From positions 2,604,001-2,668,000 of the forward strand of contig CADCXC010000003.1 of the NCBI GenBank assembly GCA_902806595.1: DNA of 64,000 bases, read 5' to 3'. This stretch comes from Pyrenopolyporus hunteri (taxonomy: Eukaryota; Ascomycota; Sordariomycetes; Xylariales; Hypoxylaceae). Below the pieces are notes generated by a model. It made no database searches. It was given only the letters and a program-made list of their open reading frames with translations, and was not told the DNA's origin. Of the stretch, positions 22,896 through 32,303 are shown in pieces. The translations under genes and the position numbers were made by a program. Position 1 is the stretch's first letter. The number at the start of each line of letters is the position of its first letter.

Positions 22896-25733
22896 ATGAC
22901 AGATGCAGATCAGCCTCCAGCAAAACGCCAAAAACAGTCGGTGTTAAAGCGCTTGGGATTGGACAAGTTACGGAAGAAATTGAAACGACTAGCGGGACGA
23001 CCACGGACAGGACATGGGGGCAAGACACGTAAAGCAACGGCAGGATTAAGAGGGCCATCGGGGCTAACTCGTCCGATAATTACACCACAGCCGAAACAAC
23101 CGGCACAACCGCCGATATGGTCGTCACAACCACCACCCGCACAGCCGGTACACCCGGGCCAACTGTTAATACAGCCCGCGCAAGTAACGCAGGCACAGAC
23201 GGTACGGCCAGAAGAGCTAAGCCGGACACCGGCAACTCTGATGGGCGGGTTGACATTGACAGAGTTGGAGTCTCTACAACCGTTACCATCACAGCCATCA
23301 CAGCCAGTTCAGTCGGGTTATGGCCCATGGAATGTCCCAGTATTGCCGCCACAAATACCACAGCAAATACTGCAAACATCAGAGAGTCCAGGCCAATGGA
23401 GAGGCCCATGGGAATCACCAGCGCAGACGCAGCAGATACCGCAGCAAATAGCGCAGCTAATAGCGCAGGAGATATCACAGCAAATACAACAGCCGCAACT
23501 ACCACAACAACTACCACAGCAACTACCACAGCAACTACCACAGCAACTACCACAGCAACTACCACAGCAACCACCACAGCAACCAGGACAATGGAGAGCT
23601 CCATGGGAATCGTTAACGCAGCCGCAGCAGATGCCGCAGCAGATACAACAGCAGATACCGCAGCAGATACCGCAGCAGATATCGCAACAGATACCGCAGC
23701 AGATACAACAGTCACAGCAACCAGAACAGCTGCTGCAACTACTACAGCAACCACAGCAACCACAGCAACCATTACAGAGGCCAGGCCAATGGAGAGCTCC
23801 ATGGGAATCGTTAACGCAGCCGCAGCAGATGCCGCAGCAGATACAACAGCAAATACAACAGCCACAGCAACAGCAACCACCACAGCAACCACCACAGCAA
23901 CCAGGACAATGGAGAGCTCCATGGGAATCGTTAACGCAGCCGCAGCAGATGCCGCAGCAGATACCGCAGCAGATACCGCAGCAGATATCGCAACAGATAC
24001 CGCAGCAGATACAACAGTCACAGCAACCAGAACAGCTGCTGCAACTACTACAGCAACCACAGCAACCACAGCAACCACAGCAACCACAGCAACCACAGCA
24101 ACCACAGCAACCACAGCAACCATTACAGAGGCCAGGCCAATGGAGAGCTCCATGGGAATCGTTAACGCAGCCGCAGCAGATGCCGCAGCAGATACCGCAA
24201 CAGATACCACAGCAAATACAACAGTCACAGCAACCAGAACAGCTGCTGCAACTACTACAGCAACCACAGCAACCACAGCAACCACAGCAACCACAGCAAC
24301 CACAGCAACCACAGCAACCACAGCAACCACAGCAACCATTACAGAGGCCAGGCCAATGGAGAGCTCCATGGGAATCGTTAACGCAGCCGGAGCAGATACT
24401 GCAGCAGATACCACAGCAAGAACCGCAACAAGTACCGCAGCAAATCCCGCAGCCGCAAATACCACAACAAATACAACAGTCACAGCAACCAGAACAGCTG
24501 CAGCAACTACCACAGCAATTACAACCACCACCACCACCACAACAACAACAACAACAGCAGCAGCAGCAGCAGCAACAATCACCGCAACAATCACCGCTTC
24601 AATCACCGCTACAATCACCACAACCGGCACAGCCACCGCAGCTAACACCGTCGTTGGAACCACCATGGAAGGGACCGTGGGAGACGGGACCACCGACAAT
24701 ACTATTCCAAAACCCAATACCACCGCGACAAGATGAACAAATACCGCCGCTATTCCCAAAAGAACCACCACAACCTACTCCAAAAGCAAAACCAGGTCCA
24801 AAAGGAAAACTAGGTCCAAAAGGAAAACTAGGTCCAAAAGGAAAACTAGCTCCAAAACATCGACCGGCACCTCCTGATATACGGCCGGCCGATCTACAGG
24901 CATTAATAGAAGCTACACAAGGACCGCAAGCAGCTCCGGCACCACAAGCAGGGCCACAGCCGGCACTACAACCGGTATTTCAACCGGTATCACATCCGGT
25001 ACCACAATCGGCACCACAACCGGCACCACAACCGGTACTACAGGCTGCTCCGCCACCACCACCAGCCCCAGGGGCTCCAGAGCCGGCCGTGACAGGGAAC
25101 ATTCTTGATGATCTATTGCGTGCTTGTGAGGGCCCCTTTGAATACCCGCACTCACCCCCCTTTTTTTGCCCACATCCCTCTACGGAGCACCTCAGGGGAG
25201 ACGCCCGAACCACATCTTTTAGCTTTAAAGGCTATATGCTAACTACTGTTTTAGTTAATGCTCGATTTCGGAGAGGCTGGACAGTAATACCTAACAACGT
25301 ACCAAATGGAATGTGCGCTTTGACAGCAGTGATCGACAGCATAAGGGCCCAACTCAGCCCACTTCCTCCCAATGTGGTAGTGCCTACGTACGGCGATCTA
25401 CGTGCCATATTTGACGCGCTAGACGCGGCGGGTACGTTCGAGACGCACCGCCGAATATATCCTGAGGATTTCGGGCACCCAGTACTCGGTCCGTACCAAG
25501 CACAAATAGTTGAACTTGTTGTACGTGAATGGGCCGCACAACGCCCTGGTGTCGGAAATATCCAGTTAGGCGTTATGGATGTTGATGAAGGGCCGTGGTT
25601 ACCAGACGGGGGACTGCCTTTGCCTAACTACCGGGTCTTGTGGCTTCATCACAACGGCAATTTTCACTGGGAAGGCGTTGGAGATGAAGAGTCACAAGTT
25701 CAGGACGTTCAGAACGCTTCGAGCCAAGTATAA
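22896..25733 (+). CDS. Pro/Gln-rich repeat protein with C-terminal cysteine-protease-like (OTU-like) domain
   Basis: Single 945-residue frame from the ATG at 22896. The frame is open about 110 bp further upstream, through an Asp/Asn/Gly-rich stretch without another ATG, so a 5' exon is possible. The N-terminus is strongly basic (PPAKRQKQSVLKRLG and RKKLKR), like a nuclear localisation signal. Residues about 170-570 are tandem repeats of a Trp-containing unit (GQWRAPWESLTQPQQ) separated by PQQ/IPQQ runs. A Lys/Gly-Pro stretch with GPKGKL repeated follows. The last 200 residues are globular, with NGMCALTAVIDSIRAQ (Cys807) and HHNGNFHWEGV (His924), the order and spacing of an OTU-type Cys...His protease. 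That fold assignment is an inference from motifs. It lies 155 bp downstream of the kinase-like gene on the same strand. Confidence 0.7.
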   Translation: MTDADQPPAKRQKQSVLKRLGLDKLRKKLKRLAGRPRTGHGGKTRKATAGLRGPSGLTRPIITPQPKQPAQPPIWSSQPPPAQPVHPGQLLIQPAQVTQAQTVRPEELSRTPATLMGGLTLTELESLQPLPSQPSQPVQSGYGPWNVPVLPPQIPQQILQTSESPGQWRGPWESPAQTQQIPQQIAQLIAQEISQQIQQPQLPQQLPQQLPQQLPQQLPQQLPQQPPQQPGQWRAPWESLTQPQQMPQQIQQQIPQQIPQQISQQIPQQIQQSQQPEQLLQLLQQPQQPQQPLQRPGQWRAPWESLTQPQQMPQQIQQQIQQPQQQQPPQQPPQQPGQWRAPWESLTQPQQMPQQIPQQIPQQISQQIPQQIQQSQQPEQLLQLLQQPQQPQQPQQPQQPQQPQQPQQPLQRPGQWRAPWESLTQPQQMPQQIPQQIPQQIQQSQQPEQLLQLLQQPQQPQQPQQPQQPQQPQQPQQPQQPLQRPGQWRAPWESLTQPEQILQQIPQQEPQQVPQQIPQPQIPQQIQQSQQPEQLQQLPQQLQPPPPPQQQQQQQQQQQQQSPQQSPLQSPLQSPQPAQPPQLTPSLEPPWKGPWETGPPTILFQNPIPPRQDEQIPPLFPKEPPQPTPKAKPGPKGKLGPKGKLGPKGKLAPKHRPAPPDIRPADLQALIEATQGPQAAPAPQAGPQPALQPVFQPVSHPVPQSAPQPAPQPVLQAAPPPPPAPGAPEPAVTGNILDDLLRACEGPFEYPHSPPFFCPHPSTEHLRGDARTTSFSFKGYMLTTVLVNARFRRGWTVIPNNVPNGMCALTAVIDSIRAQLSPLPPNVVVPTYGDLRAIFDALDAAGTFETHRRIYPEDFGHPVLGPYQAQIVELVVREWAAQRPGVGNIQLGVMDVDEGPWLPDGGLPLPNYRVLWLHHNGNFHWEGVGDEESQVQDVQNASSQV
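23430..24600 (+). repeat. Coding minisatellite (PQQ / WRAPWES repeats)
   Basis: The DNA behind residues about 178-568 is built from near-identical blocks. Runs of CAGCAACCA (for example about 24050-24125 and 24260-24340) alternate with blocks encoding GQWRAPWESLTQP. Six GQWR(A/G)PWES copies can be counted, plus degenerate edges, and the run ends in CAACAACAG poly-Gln codons at about 24538-24577. Near-identity at the DNA level, including synonymous positions, indicates recent expansion by unequal exchange or slippage. Confidence 0.85.
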
Positions 25734-26212
25734 ACACCATCAACCAGACAAGATACCTAACCGAATTGGTATCGTCCGACTCTAGATTTTTTTTCTTAAT
25801 TCTTTATAGTGTCATACGGAACTGATACGGGACTGCATTCTAAACTCTTGGTGAACCACCAATTATAAAGGCGGAAAACACGGCCTAGAATAGTAATTAA
25901 CTAATTCGCACTGGATCGAGCCGTGCTGACTTAAGTCTCGTATTAACCAGCCGGAGACACTATCTAGTCCCCGCGGACTTTAAGTCTGGGGTATAGCGAT
26001 AGGCTTGGAAACGGAATAGTTTTACTACATACCTACCTACCTAGGTACCTACCTAGGTATATAACTCTCATAGAAGGTCTATTCTACGGGCGAATGAAAA
26101 TGTTCCCGAGCCTTCCCCCACCACAACAGAAACCCCTCTACCGTCGCGCCGCAGCACGGCCATACCGGACTTCCACGCCCAAGCCGATAAACTACCAAGC
26201 GACTCCTTCCAC
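25734..26212. other. Intergenic region
   Basis: 3' flanks of the repeat protein (+) and the small secreted protein (-). A TACCTACCTAGGTACC-type cluster lies at 26029-26062. No gene is seen. Confidence 0.6.
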
Positions 26213-26746
26213 TTAGAACTGCTGGCAGTTGCCGTTACCGTTGGAAACAATCATGCAGGAGCTGCAGTCGTACCCGTACACCGACAAGCCCTTGCAGTAC
26301 TGGTCGTCCGGGCAGTTCCTGCTGACGCAGCTCTTGTCCTGCCGGCCCTCGAGGACGCTCCGAGATAGCGGCTTCGAGGTCAGCGCCACGGACCTGGCTT
26401 TGGCCTGCTTGGCCTCGGCAAGCACGGCGGCGCCGGGGTTGCGAGGCCACCCATCTGCGGTAGGAGCCTGGTCGTCAAGCTGCGCGAAGTCGACCACGTT
26501 GAAGTCCTTGTCGAACGTGCGCACGACGTTGTCGGACCCGACGTGGGTGAAGCCGGCGCCCGAAGGATCACGCCTTAGGCCAGGGAGCACGTCCTCCACG
26601 GATCGAATCTGACTTCGTGTATTAGTATCTTGTTTACGATAATTTCCGCGTCTTTTTTTTTTCTTGGGTTTCCTTCATACCTGGGCGGATTGGACGGTGG
26701 TTACAAGGCCGGCGGCCAGGACGGTGATCGCAGCGGAGAACTTCAT
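26213..26746 (-). CDS. Small secreted cysteine-rich protein
   Basis: Two exons (26746-26681 and 26608-26213) with a 72-nt intron give 153 residues. The first exon encodes a typical signal peptide (MKFSAAITVLAAGLVTTVQS), and the intron falls just after the likely cleavage site. The mature middle part is polar (HVGSDNVVRTFDKDFNVVDF) and the last 40 residues carry all the cysteines (SCVSRNCPDDQYCKGL then YDCSSCMIVSNGNGNCQQF). Seven Cys are visible in that tail. This is the architecture of an extracellular fungal protein or effector candidate. No domain family is recognised and the function is unknown. Confidence 0.75.
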
Positions 26747-28670
26747 TGTGATAGAAAGTTTGAGTGTTTAGAGTTATGATTTTGGCGTCTTGCAAGGTTA
26801 AAGATGTTATAGGATGGATTTTGGATTGTTGATGTTGAGTTTGTTAGATCAGTAATAGTTAGGTTATCTCGTTTCTTCTTTATAGTAGCTACTTCTAAAT
26901 AGATCGACATGTCTTTTAACTATATTTTCCATGGTTTCGATGCCATCTCATATTCAGGGGGCCCCTAAGAGGGAATGTGGCCATCATGTGGCCGTACAGT
27001 TCCATGTGGCTGATGTGTTAGGATGTGGTAAGCTTATAACTGGATCCCCCCGGAAGACCAGCCCATTGGTGCGATTAACGTTATTGAACTCGTAACAGAA
27101 GACCTAGAGGAGGGATAGCTTCGATCCTTCCAGATCTGCGTACCAGTAACGGTTCATATTTGGCTAAAATACGGTCGTGTCAGCTCAAAGGAAGTCGAAT
27201 CGACTTTACTGTAGAAGCATCTTCTACAGGGTTGTGTCATAGAGAAGCTTTGGGCTTCGACGAGTCCCATAGGCTGTGAACTACCACACGCCACACAGAT
27301 ACGGGACAAGCCCACAACGGACTCACCGACTTTCATTAAAAGTTGCCTACCTCGGTACTTAACTTTACACCGCCTTTCAATAACTCTGGAGATCTTCAAA
27401 TACTTCGTCGCAATTGAGTTTTTGCAAATTAACCAACTGCCGTCCGGATACTTCTGTGGCATCAAGTCATAAAATATTATTAGCAGGGTTTGAGGTTTAA
27501 TATGTTGTATATGATATTTATAAAATACGAAGACGTCCACTTCTAGTGCCAACCTGGTAGGGTGTCTTGTGAGAGCCACGGTATAGCATTCTTTGAGTCT
27601 AATTGGCTAAAGCAGTTTGTGAATATTCTCTTTTCGGGGATTGAGCCAACCCTTCTTGAGTCTTGATTGGCCAGGTTCATAAGAGGTGCATTTTACTTCT
27701 GCATGTGACAATACCGTCCACCTAGGTACTTATATGGTTAGGCGTCAAGACGGTGATGCTCAGAATTTGCTTGCCCTGGTCTATCTACAAATAGCTGTAA
27801 ATGCCCTTTTCTGTAACCTATTCTCTCTCTTTTTTTTTTGGTAGCCGAAGGGATTCTTAAGTTGGAATCCTGGTTTGACAAGTCTTTTACTATCTGTAAG
27901 TTAAATTGTTCAGTAACTAAGTGATGTATTCGCGAGGCACATATCCACCTATTAAGGTCGGTAGTGAATGATAATTACTAGGTATTCGCACAATTTCATG
28001 ATACAGGGAACTAAGCCATAGAGACTCCACGTTCAGCTTTTCTTATGATGGTCCCTCACCAAATAAATGAGTCTTACAAAATCGGGTAACACACAACACC
28101 TACTCTGTCTGGAATGCTGCAGCTTGTTTTAGCCAATGATATTCAAGGATAGACTGAGGAGTCTTCAAGCAGTCTGTGAAGATAGTGTTGTCGGGCTTAA
28201 CAATATCGAGATGGAAGTTGGATGGGTGCATCAGATATGATGAGATCTTTCCGTATACACTGTACTACAAGCTTCTTAGGGTGCGTGTCTCACTGATTGC
28301 TAGCCATAAATGCAGTTTCCTACGGAAACATTGATATTCTCGCTACGGTTATAGCAACATTGGCTTAAACCAAAATGTATAAGCAGCAAACACGAGCGAA
28401 GAGAATCAATCTCCAAGCTACAGCGCAGCGTCTGGATGAAAAAGTGAAGACGCAAACAATGATTCTCATAGAAGCCAACGGAAAGAATATATGTTTCGAC
28501 CCCAAGTATAATTAGGCCAGGGCCATCAGCTTTCCTTCACGTAGACCTGATCAACTTCCAGCTCATCAGCAACGGATTTTTGATGGGCACTTCCCTGGAC
28601 AGGTGACTCTATACCCGATTGATTTTCAACCCAGAAATCCCCACCAAGCCTACCCTTATCCCCAGGAACA
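26747..28670. other. Gene-poor region, 1.9 kb
   Basis: A promoter-side AT-rich stretch lies upstream of the small secreted protein (about 26750-26950). The rest appears to be non-coding sequence. The only longish open frame (27154-27579, minus) lacks an ATG start and family features. No repeat or RNA was identified. Confidence 0.5.
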
Positions 28671-29344
28671 ATGTCAGCTCCAATAGGATCGCCCACCCGC
28701 TCAACCATGAGCTTAGACTCACCACCCCGCGACCAACATCCCGACACGTCGTCCCGCGAGCGCCGGCATTGCCTCACCACCCAAGCAGCGGAGCGCCGCC
28801 CGCTCTCGGACATCACGCCCAAGCCAGCACCCCCTTCATCGCCCCTCCGCGCCTCCCACGCGCCCCCAAACCCAGTGCCGCCAACGCCCCGCCGAGCCAA
28901 TCCCAATTCTCCCGAGCCGTCCACGTCGGGCGGCGGTTTAAAGCTGCTGAGACAGCATAAGCAGTCGCGCCCGCGCCGCAGCACCACGCCCCGGGCTCGC
29001 CGGCGCGTGAGCAGACGGCCGGCCGGACGCGCCTGGTGCAGGTGACGCCGGCGACGCCGCAGAAGAAGCACCAAGGAGAGGGGAAGGGGAAGGGAGGCGG
29101 AAAGGGGGAGGGCGGGGGGAAGGGCGAAGGGGAAGGGGAGGGTGAGGAGCGCGAGGAGACGCTCGAGATGCCGGCGCGGCGGAGGCGGAGCCGCGCTAGT
29201 CTGCTGCTGGACGAGCCGGGAGATGCTGATTCGCCGACGGAGGGCGCGCGTCGGCGGTCGGGCGCGTTGCTGAGTGCTGGGAGAAGTGTGGGTTCTAGGT
29301 CCCGTAGGGAAGTTGATGTGAAGGGGGGAGAGAAGGAGGAGTAA
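28671..29344 (+). CDS. Doubtful Arg/Pro/Ser-rich protein, frame change at about 29007
   Basis: A GC-rich patch in AT-rich surroundings. An open frame from the ATG at 28671 encodes a basic, Pro/Ser-rich segment (LSDITPKPAPPSSPLR, STSGGGLKLLRQHKQSR). A second frame (29042-29344) continues with VTPATPQKK, a Lys/Gly/Glu low-complexity run and an Arg/Ser-rich end. The two join in frame if 29007-29041 is a 35-nt intron (GTGAGC...GTGCAG), giving 212 residues. That is shorter than the other introns here and has no branch point, so a frameshifted relic is the alternative. The opposite strand is also partly open but looks less protein-like. No function can be assigned. Confidence 0.35.
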
Positions 29345-30090
29345 GATTGTGAGGTGGCGGGCTGGTATGGGTGGGAGTGATCTTTTGCTTAGTTTGCGCT
29401 ACGGAGATGCTGGGGGAGAGGATGCCGGCCACTGATGGGTTGGGCATGCTTTTGCGAAATGTTATTAAGGGAGTGTTGCGGAGCGTGTTACAAGGGGTTT
29501 AGGGGTTTAGGGGTAAGGGGTATGGAAAAAGAAAATGGTAACGACGTTAACGAAGCCTTACAATACCAGGCGACAACGTATGTTCATATTAGGTAGCTCA
29601 AGTAACTGGAGTAGAAAATGGAAAGCAACGAAAACTATCATTTTCAATCAGGGTTGCAAGGCGGAGTCAACGTATATGGCCATACTTCTCCTATCCGAGA
29701 CGAACAGCCAAGTCGAAGTATTGGTGTATTGGTTTACCGGCAATCATAATGCACCATGCGTACCTATATTTTCGTGTCTATATGTCTTCTCCGGAAATGC
29801 GCGGAAGGTATTCTCTCTCTGCTAGCACTCCCCGATCGAGTCGATACTAGGATAGACTTTGTTTGTACAAGATAATAACTGCCTATATACACTTTCCCAC
29901 TTAATCACCTTTTCATTCACCGAGGGATAAGAGCTATTTATTTCCTTTAATTTTTTTCAAATTTTCTTTTCTGGGTTGTGAAGATCCATTATGATAGCCT
30001 TAACGTTTCAGGAATAGAACGGGTGCCACAATACAATTAAGGCAAACTTTCGAAATCTCCCTTAATCTCCGAACGTATCCCTTGGTTTGA
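29345..30090. other. Intergenic region
   Basis: 3' flanks of two converging genes. It is AT-rich with T-runs (about 29940-29970). No gene or repeat of note. Confidence 0.55.
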
Positions 30091-30761
30091 CTACTGGGCG
30101 GCGCAGATGTGGTTCCAACCCCCGACGAGGGTCTCGTTGTTCTCAACGAAGCTATCCGGCTTCAGCCTACATAGTATCGGGTCAGTCAAGTTTGCTCACC
30201 GTGGTACCCTTACACGCGCAACTTTGAATGGAAATATAAAGATAAGTCAGGTGAGGGAGAAGGACTTACAGCTCATCGAAACATGTGCAGTAGGAGCCGA
30301 CATTGCTCTTCTCTCCGGCGTAGTTGACGAAGAAGCTGCCAGCACCGCTGTCACCCGCGTTATTGCAGTAGTACTGGCACTTGAACTGGGCATAGGCGAA
30401 CCCGGACTCGACCGGTGGTGGCACGCCGAAGGTCTATCGACACACGAGGAATTAGCCACCTCTCCTTTAAGCACCCCCCCATCACCATGACCGAGAATAT
30501 CGTCGGAAGAAGCGAACTCACATAAGTGCCAATGACATGCTCCTTAGACCACTCATCTCGGGGTTTATATCCAGCCTTGAATGCTTCCGTCGGGACTGCT
30601 GGAGCGTAGCTGATGGTGTATCCGGCAGTAACGACGGGAGAGCCCGTCGTACAGGGCGCTGCCGCTGCTGCTGGAGTTGGGGCTTCAGTAGCCGGGAATG
30701 CAGATCCTGCAGTAGCAAAGACTACGGCGGATAGAGCAGTTCGCATTGTGAAGCTTCTCAT
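30091..30761 (-). CDS. Small secreted protein with six cysteines
   Basis: Three exons (30761-30522, 30433-30270 and 30166-30091) with introns of 88 nt (branch GCTAAT) and 103 nt give 159 residues. The start is MRSFTMRTALSAVVFATAGS; a second Met at position 6 could equally begin the signal peptide. An Ala/Pro-rich linker follows. The mature part contains YAQFKCQYYCNNAGDSGAG, SFFVNYAGEKSNVGSYCTC and the ending GGWNHICAAQ. Together with the early PCTTG cysteine this gives six Cys outside the signal region, consistent with disulfide bonding. It is probably an extracellular protein of a fungus-specific family, with unknown function. The exon 3 frame was checked through a run of five G and is intact. 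Confidence 0.78.
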
Positions 30762-32303
30762 TTTGAATAGAGTTGATCGTGTCTGTCTTATCTCGTGTAG
30801 AATTACTACGTACTTTGGGTTTAGTTTTATAGTTAGTAGATATATAGGTGTCTGCCTGAGTTGTGCTTTATTGGCACGAGCTTACGCGAGTAATGTTAGT
30901 TCGAGTTTGACTTTGGAAAGGGGCAGATAGGACGGGATGGGGGGGTCATCGATAGATATGCCAAGTGAGCTTGTCTGCTTCTAAAACTGGACCTGATGGT
31001 ATGACAGAGATGCTAAATAATAGACTGACAGCAGTGACAAGAGATCGCAATCTGATTTAAAAGTCCTACGGGAGCAGGGGTAATCAACAGGATCCGTGCT
31101 ACAAAGCGGAAACTCCCTTTCGCCCCCAGGCGAATAATCCACGCAAAAGAGGTAATAAATGTAAGGCACGGAAAGGGCGCAATCCAATGACAAAAGTGGC
31201 GGAAACTCCTCCCCTGCTTAACTCATATAGACATTGTAACACCTTCTTCGTTCCTTTAATTTGGCTCTAGGAGGGCTGCAGGAAGATTCATTCTGTGGTC
31301 TATCGACCCTGCTCCGTCGAGGATGTCAGCCCATTACGGCGACGCCCTCTCGAAAACCAACCAACAAGAAAGCCATTAAGGTAGCTTAAGTGGTACCTCT
31401 AGACATAATTTTCCATTCTCCGAACAGACCACCGTAGCCTTGAAACTGTGAACAGAAGACGATCGCGTCAACTGCACATCAACGTTCCCTCATAAATAGG
31501 CAAAATGCAACCTGGGCAATATGGAATTAAAAGTGTCGAGGCCATCTCCCTGGTCTGATTGGAGCGTGGGCAGATGTTCCCGGTTACTCTGGAGATTCAG
31601 GTTGGCTGTTTGTACATTGGGAAATACTACGTGAAAGTGATCGGCTGCCGACCGAATCGCTATTGGGGCCATTGCCGCAACGCTCGACGCGCATGCGAAC
31701 AAGCTTATATTCGGAGGGCCGGCCCAAACAGGCACCTAATTAGGATGGTCCAGATTCGACTGATAAGGAACATAAATATGTCGATCATTCCAGAAGACAG
31801 GAACAGAATTGCAGCTAGTATAACCCAGCTTAACCGAACTAATAGCCCTCGCGGCCGCATATGCGTCGGCTTAATCCTTTAAGGATATGGGAGGTTCGAG
31901 AACAGAGTATAGATGCTTTGCATCACGAATTGTCCGGACATATTTGGCCCGGGGCTGTAGCAGTTGATTGACAAGACTGGTTTTTTTTTTTAGACCGTTG
32001 CTATCATAGGAAACGGGGTTGGCAAAGTTGTATTGCCTAGCTGCAACCTCATTAACAATGCTGAACAAACAAGAAGACACCAATCATGCAAGGTATCTAT
32101 ACTCCATCAACATAAGTCCGTTTGTCATATCTCCGCTGAATTCGTAGCCTGCATTCATAAGAAAAGCGGTATCTCATTAGTGAATGTTTATGTAAACCGA
32201 CCGGTGTAAATTATCTCCTGAACGGTCCCGGTGTTGGCCGCAAGCAGACTTATCACATGCATGCAGGCTCGTTCACGGTGCGCAACTATGAATTTGCCGT
32301 TTG
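30762..32303. other. Intergenic region, 1.5 kb
   Basis: Upstream of the secreted protein gene and downstream of the vacuolar protease gene. Short open frames here (for example 31559-31882) lack ATG starts or family features. No repeat clusters are seen. Confidence 0.5.

Noticed and set aside
23080..24771. Long open frames on the minus strand (563 codons) and in a second plus frame (539 codons) over the repeat array
   Set aside because: They are Ala/Val- or Thr/Ala-only translations of the same CAGCAACCA repeats. The periodic DNA lacks stops in several frames; only the Pro/Gln frame leads into a globular domain.
27154..27579. Minus-strand frame with a CVACGS...PCRRC pattern
   Set aside because: It starts with GTG, lacks an ATG, has no splice partners, and the Cys spacing fits no zinc-binding family I know.
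28526..29074. Minus-strand frame opposite the Arg/Pro-rich gene
   Set aside because: The translation is a mirror of a GC-rich coding strand, with runs of Arg and Gly and no structured segment; the plus strand gives more protein-like sequence.
30091..30166. Possible frameshift in the last exon of the six-cysteine secreted protein
   Set aside because: A first reading suggested a missing base in a G run, but recounting shows five G, and the frame ends cleanly in GGWNHICAAQ and a stop.
31559..31882. 107-codon plus-strand frame
   Set aside because: Its start is TTG, there are no splice signals or family features, and it lies in AT-rich intergenic DNA.
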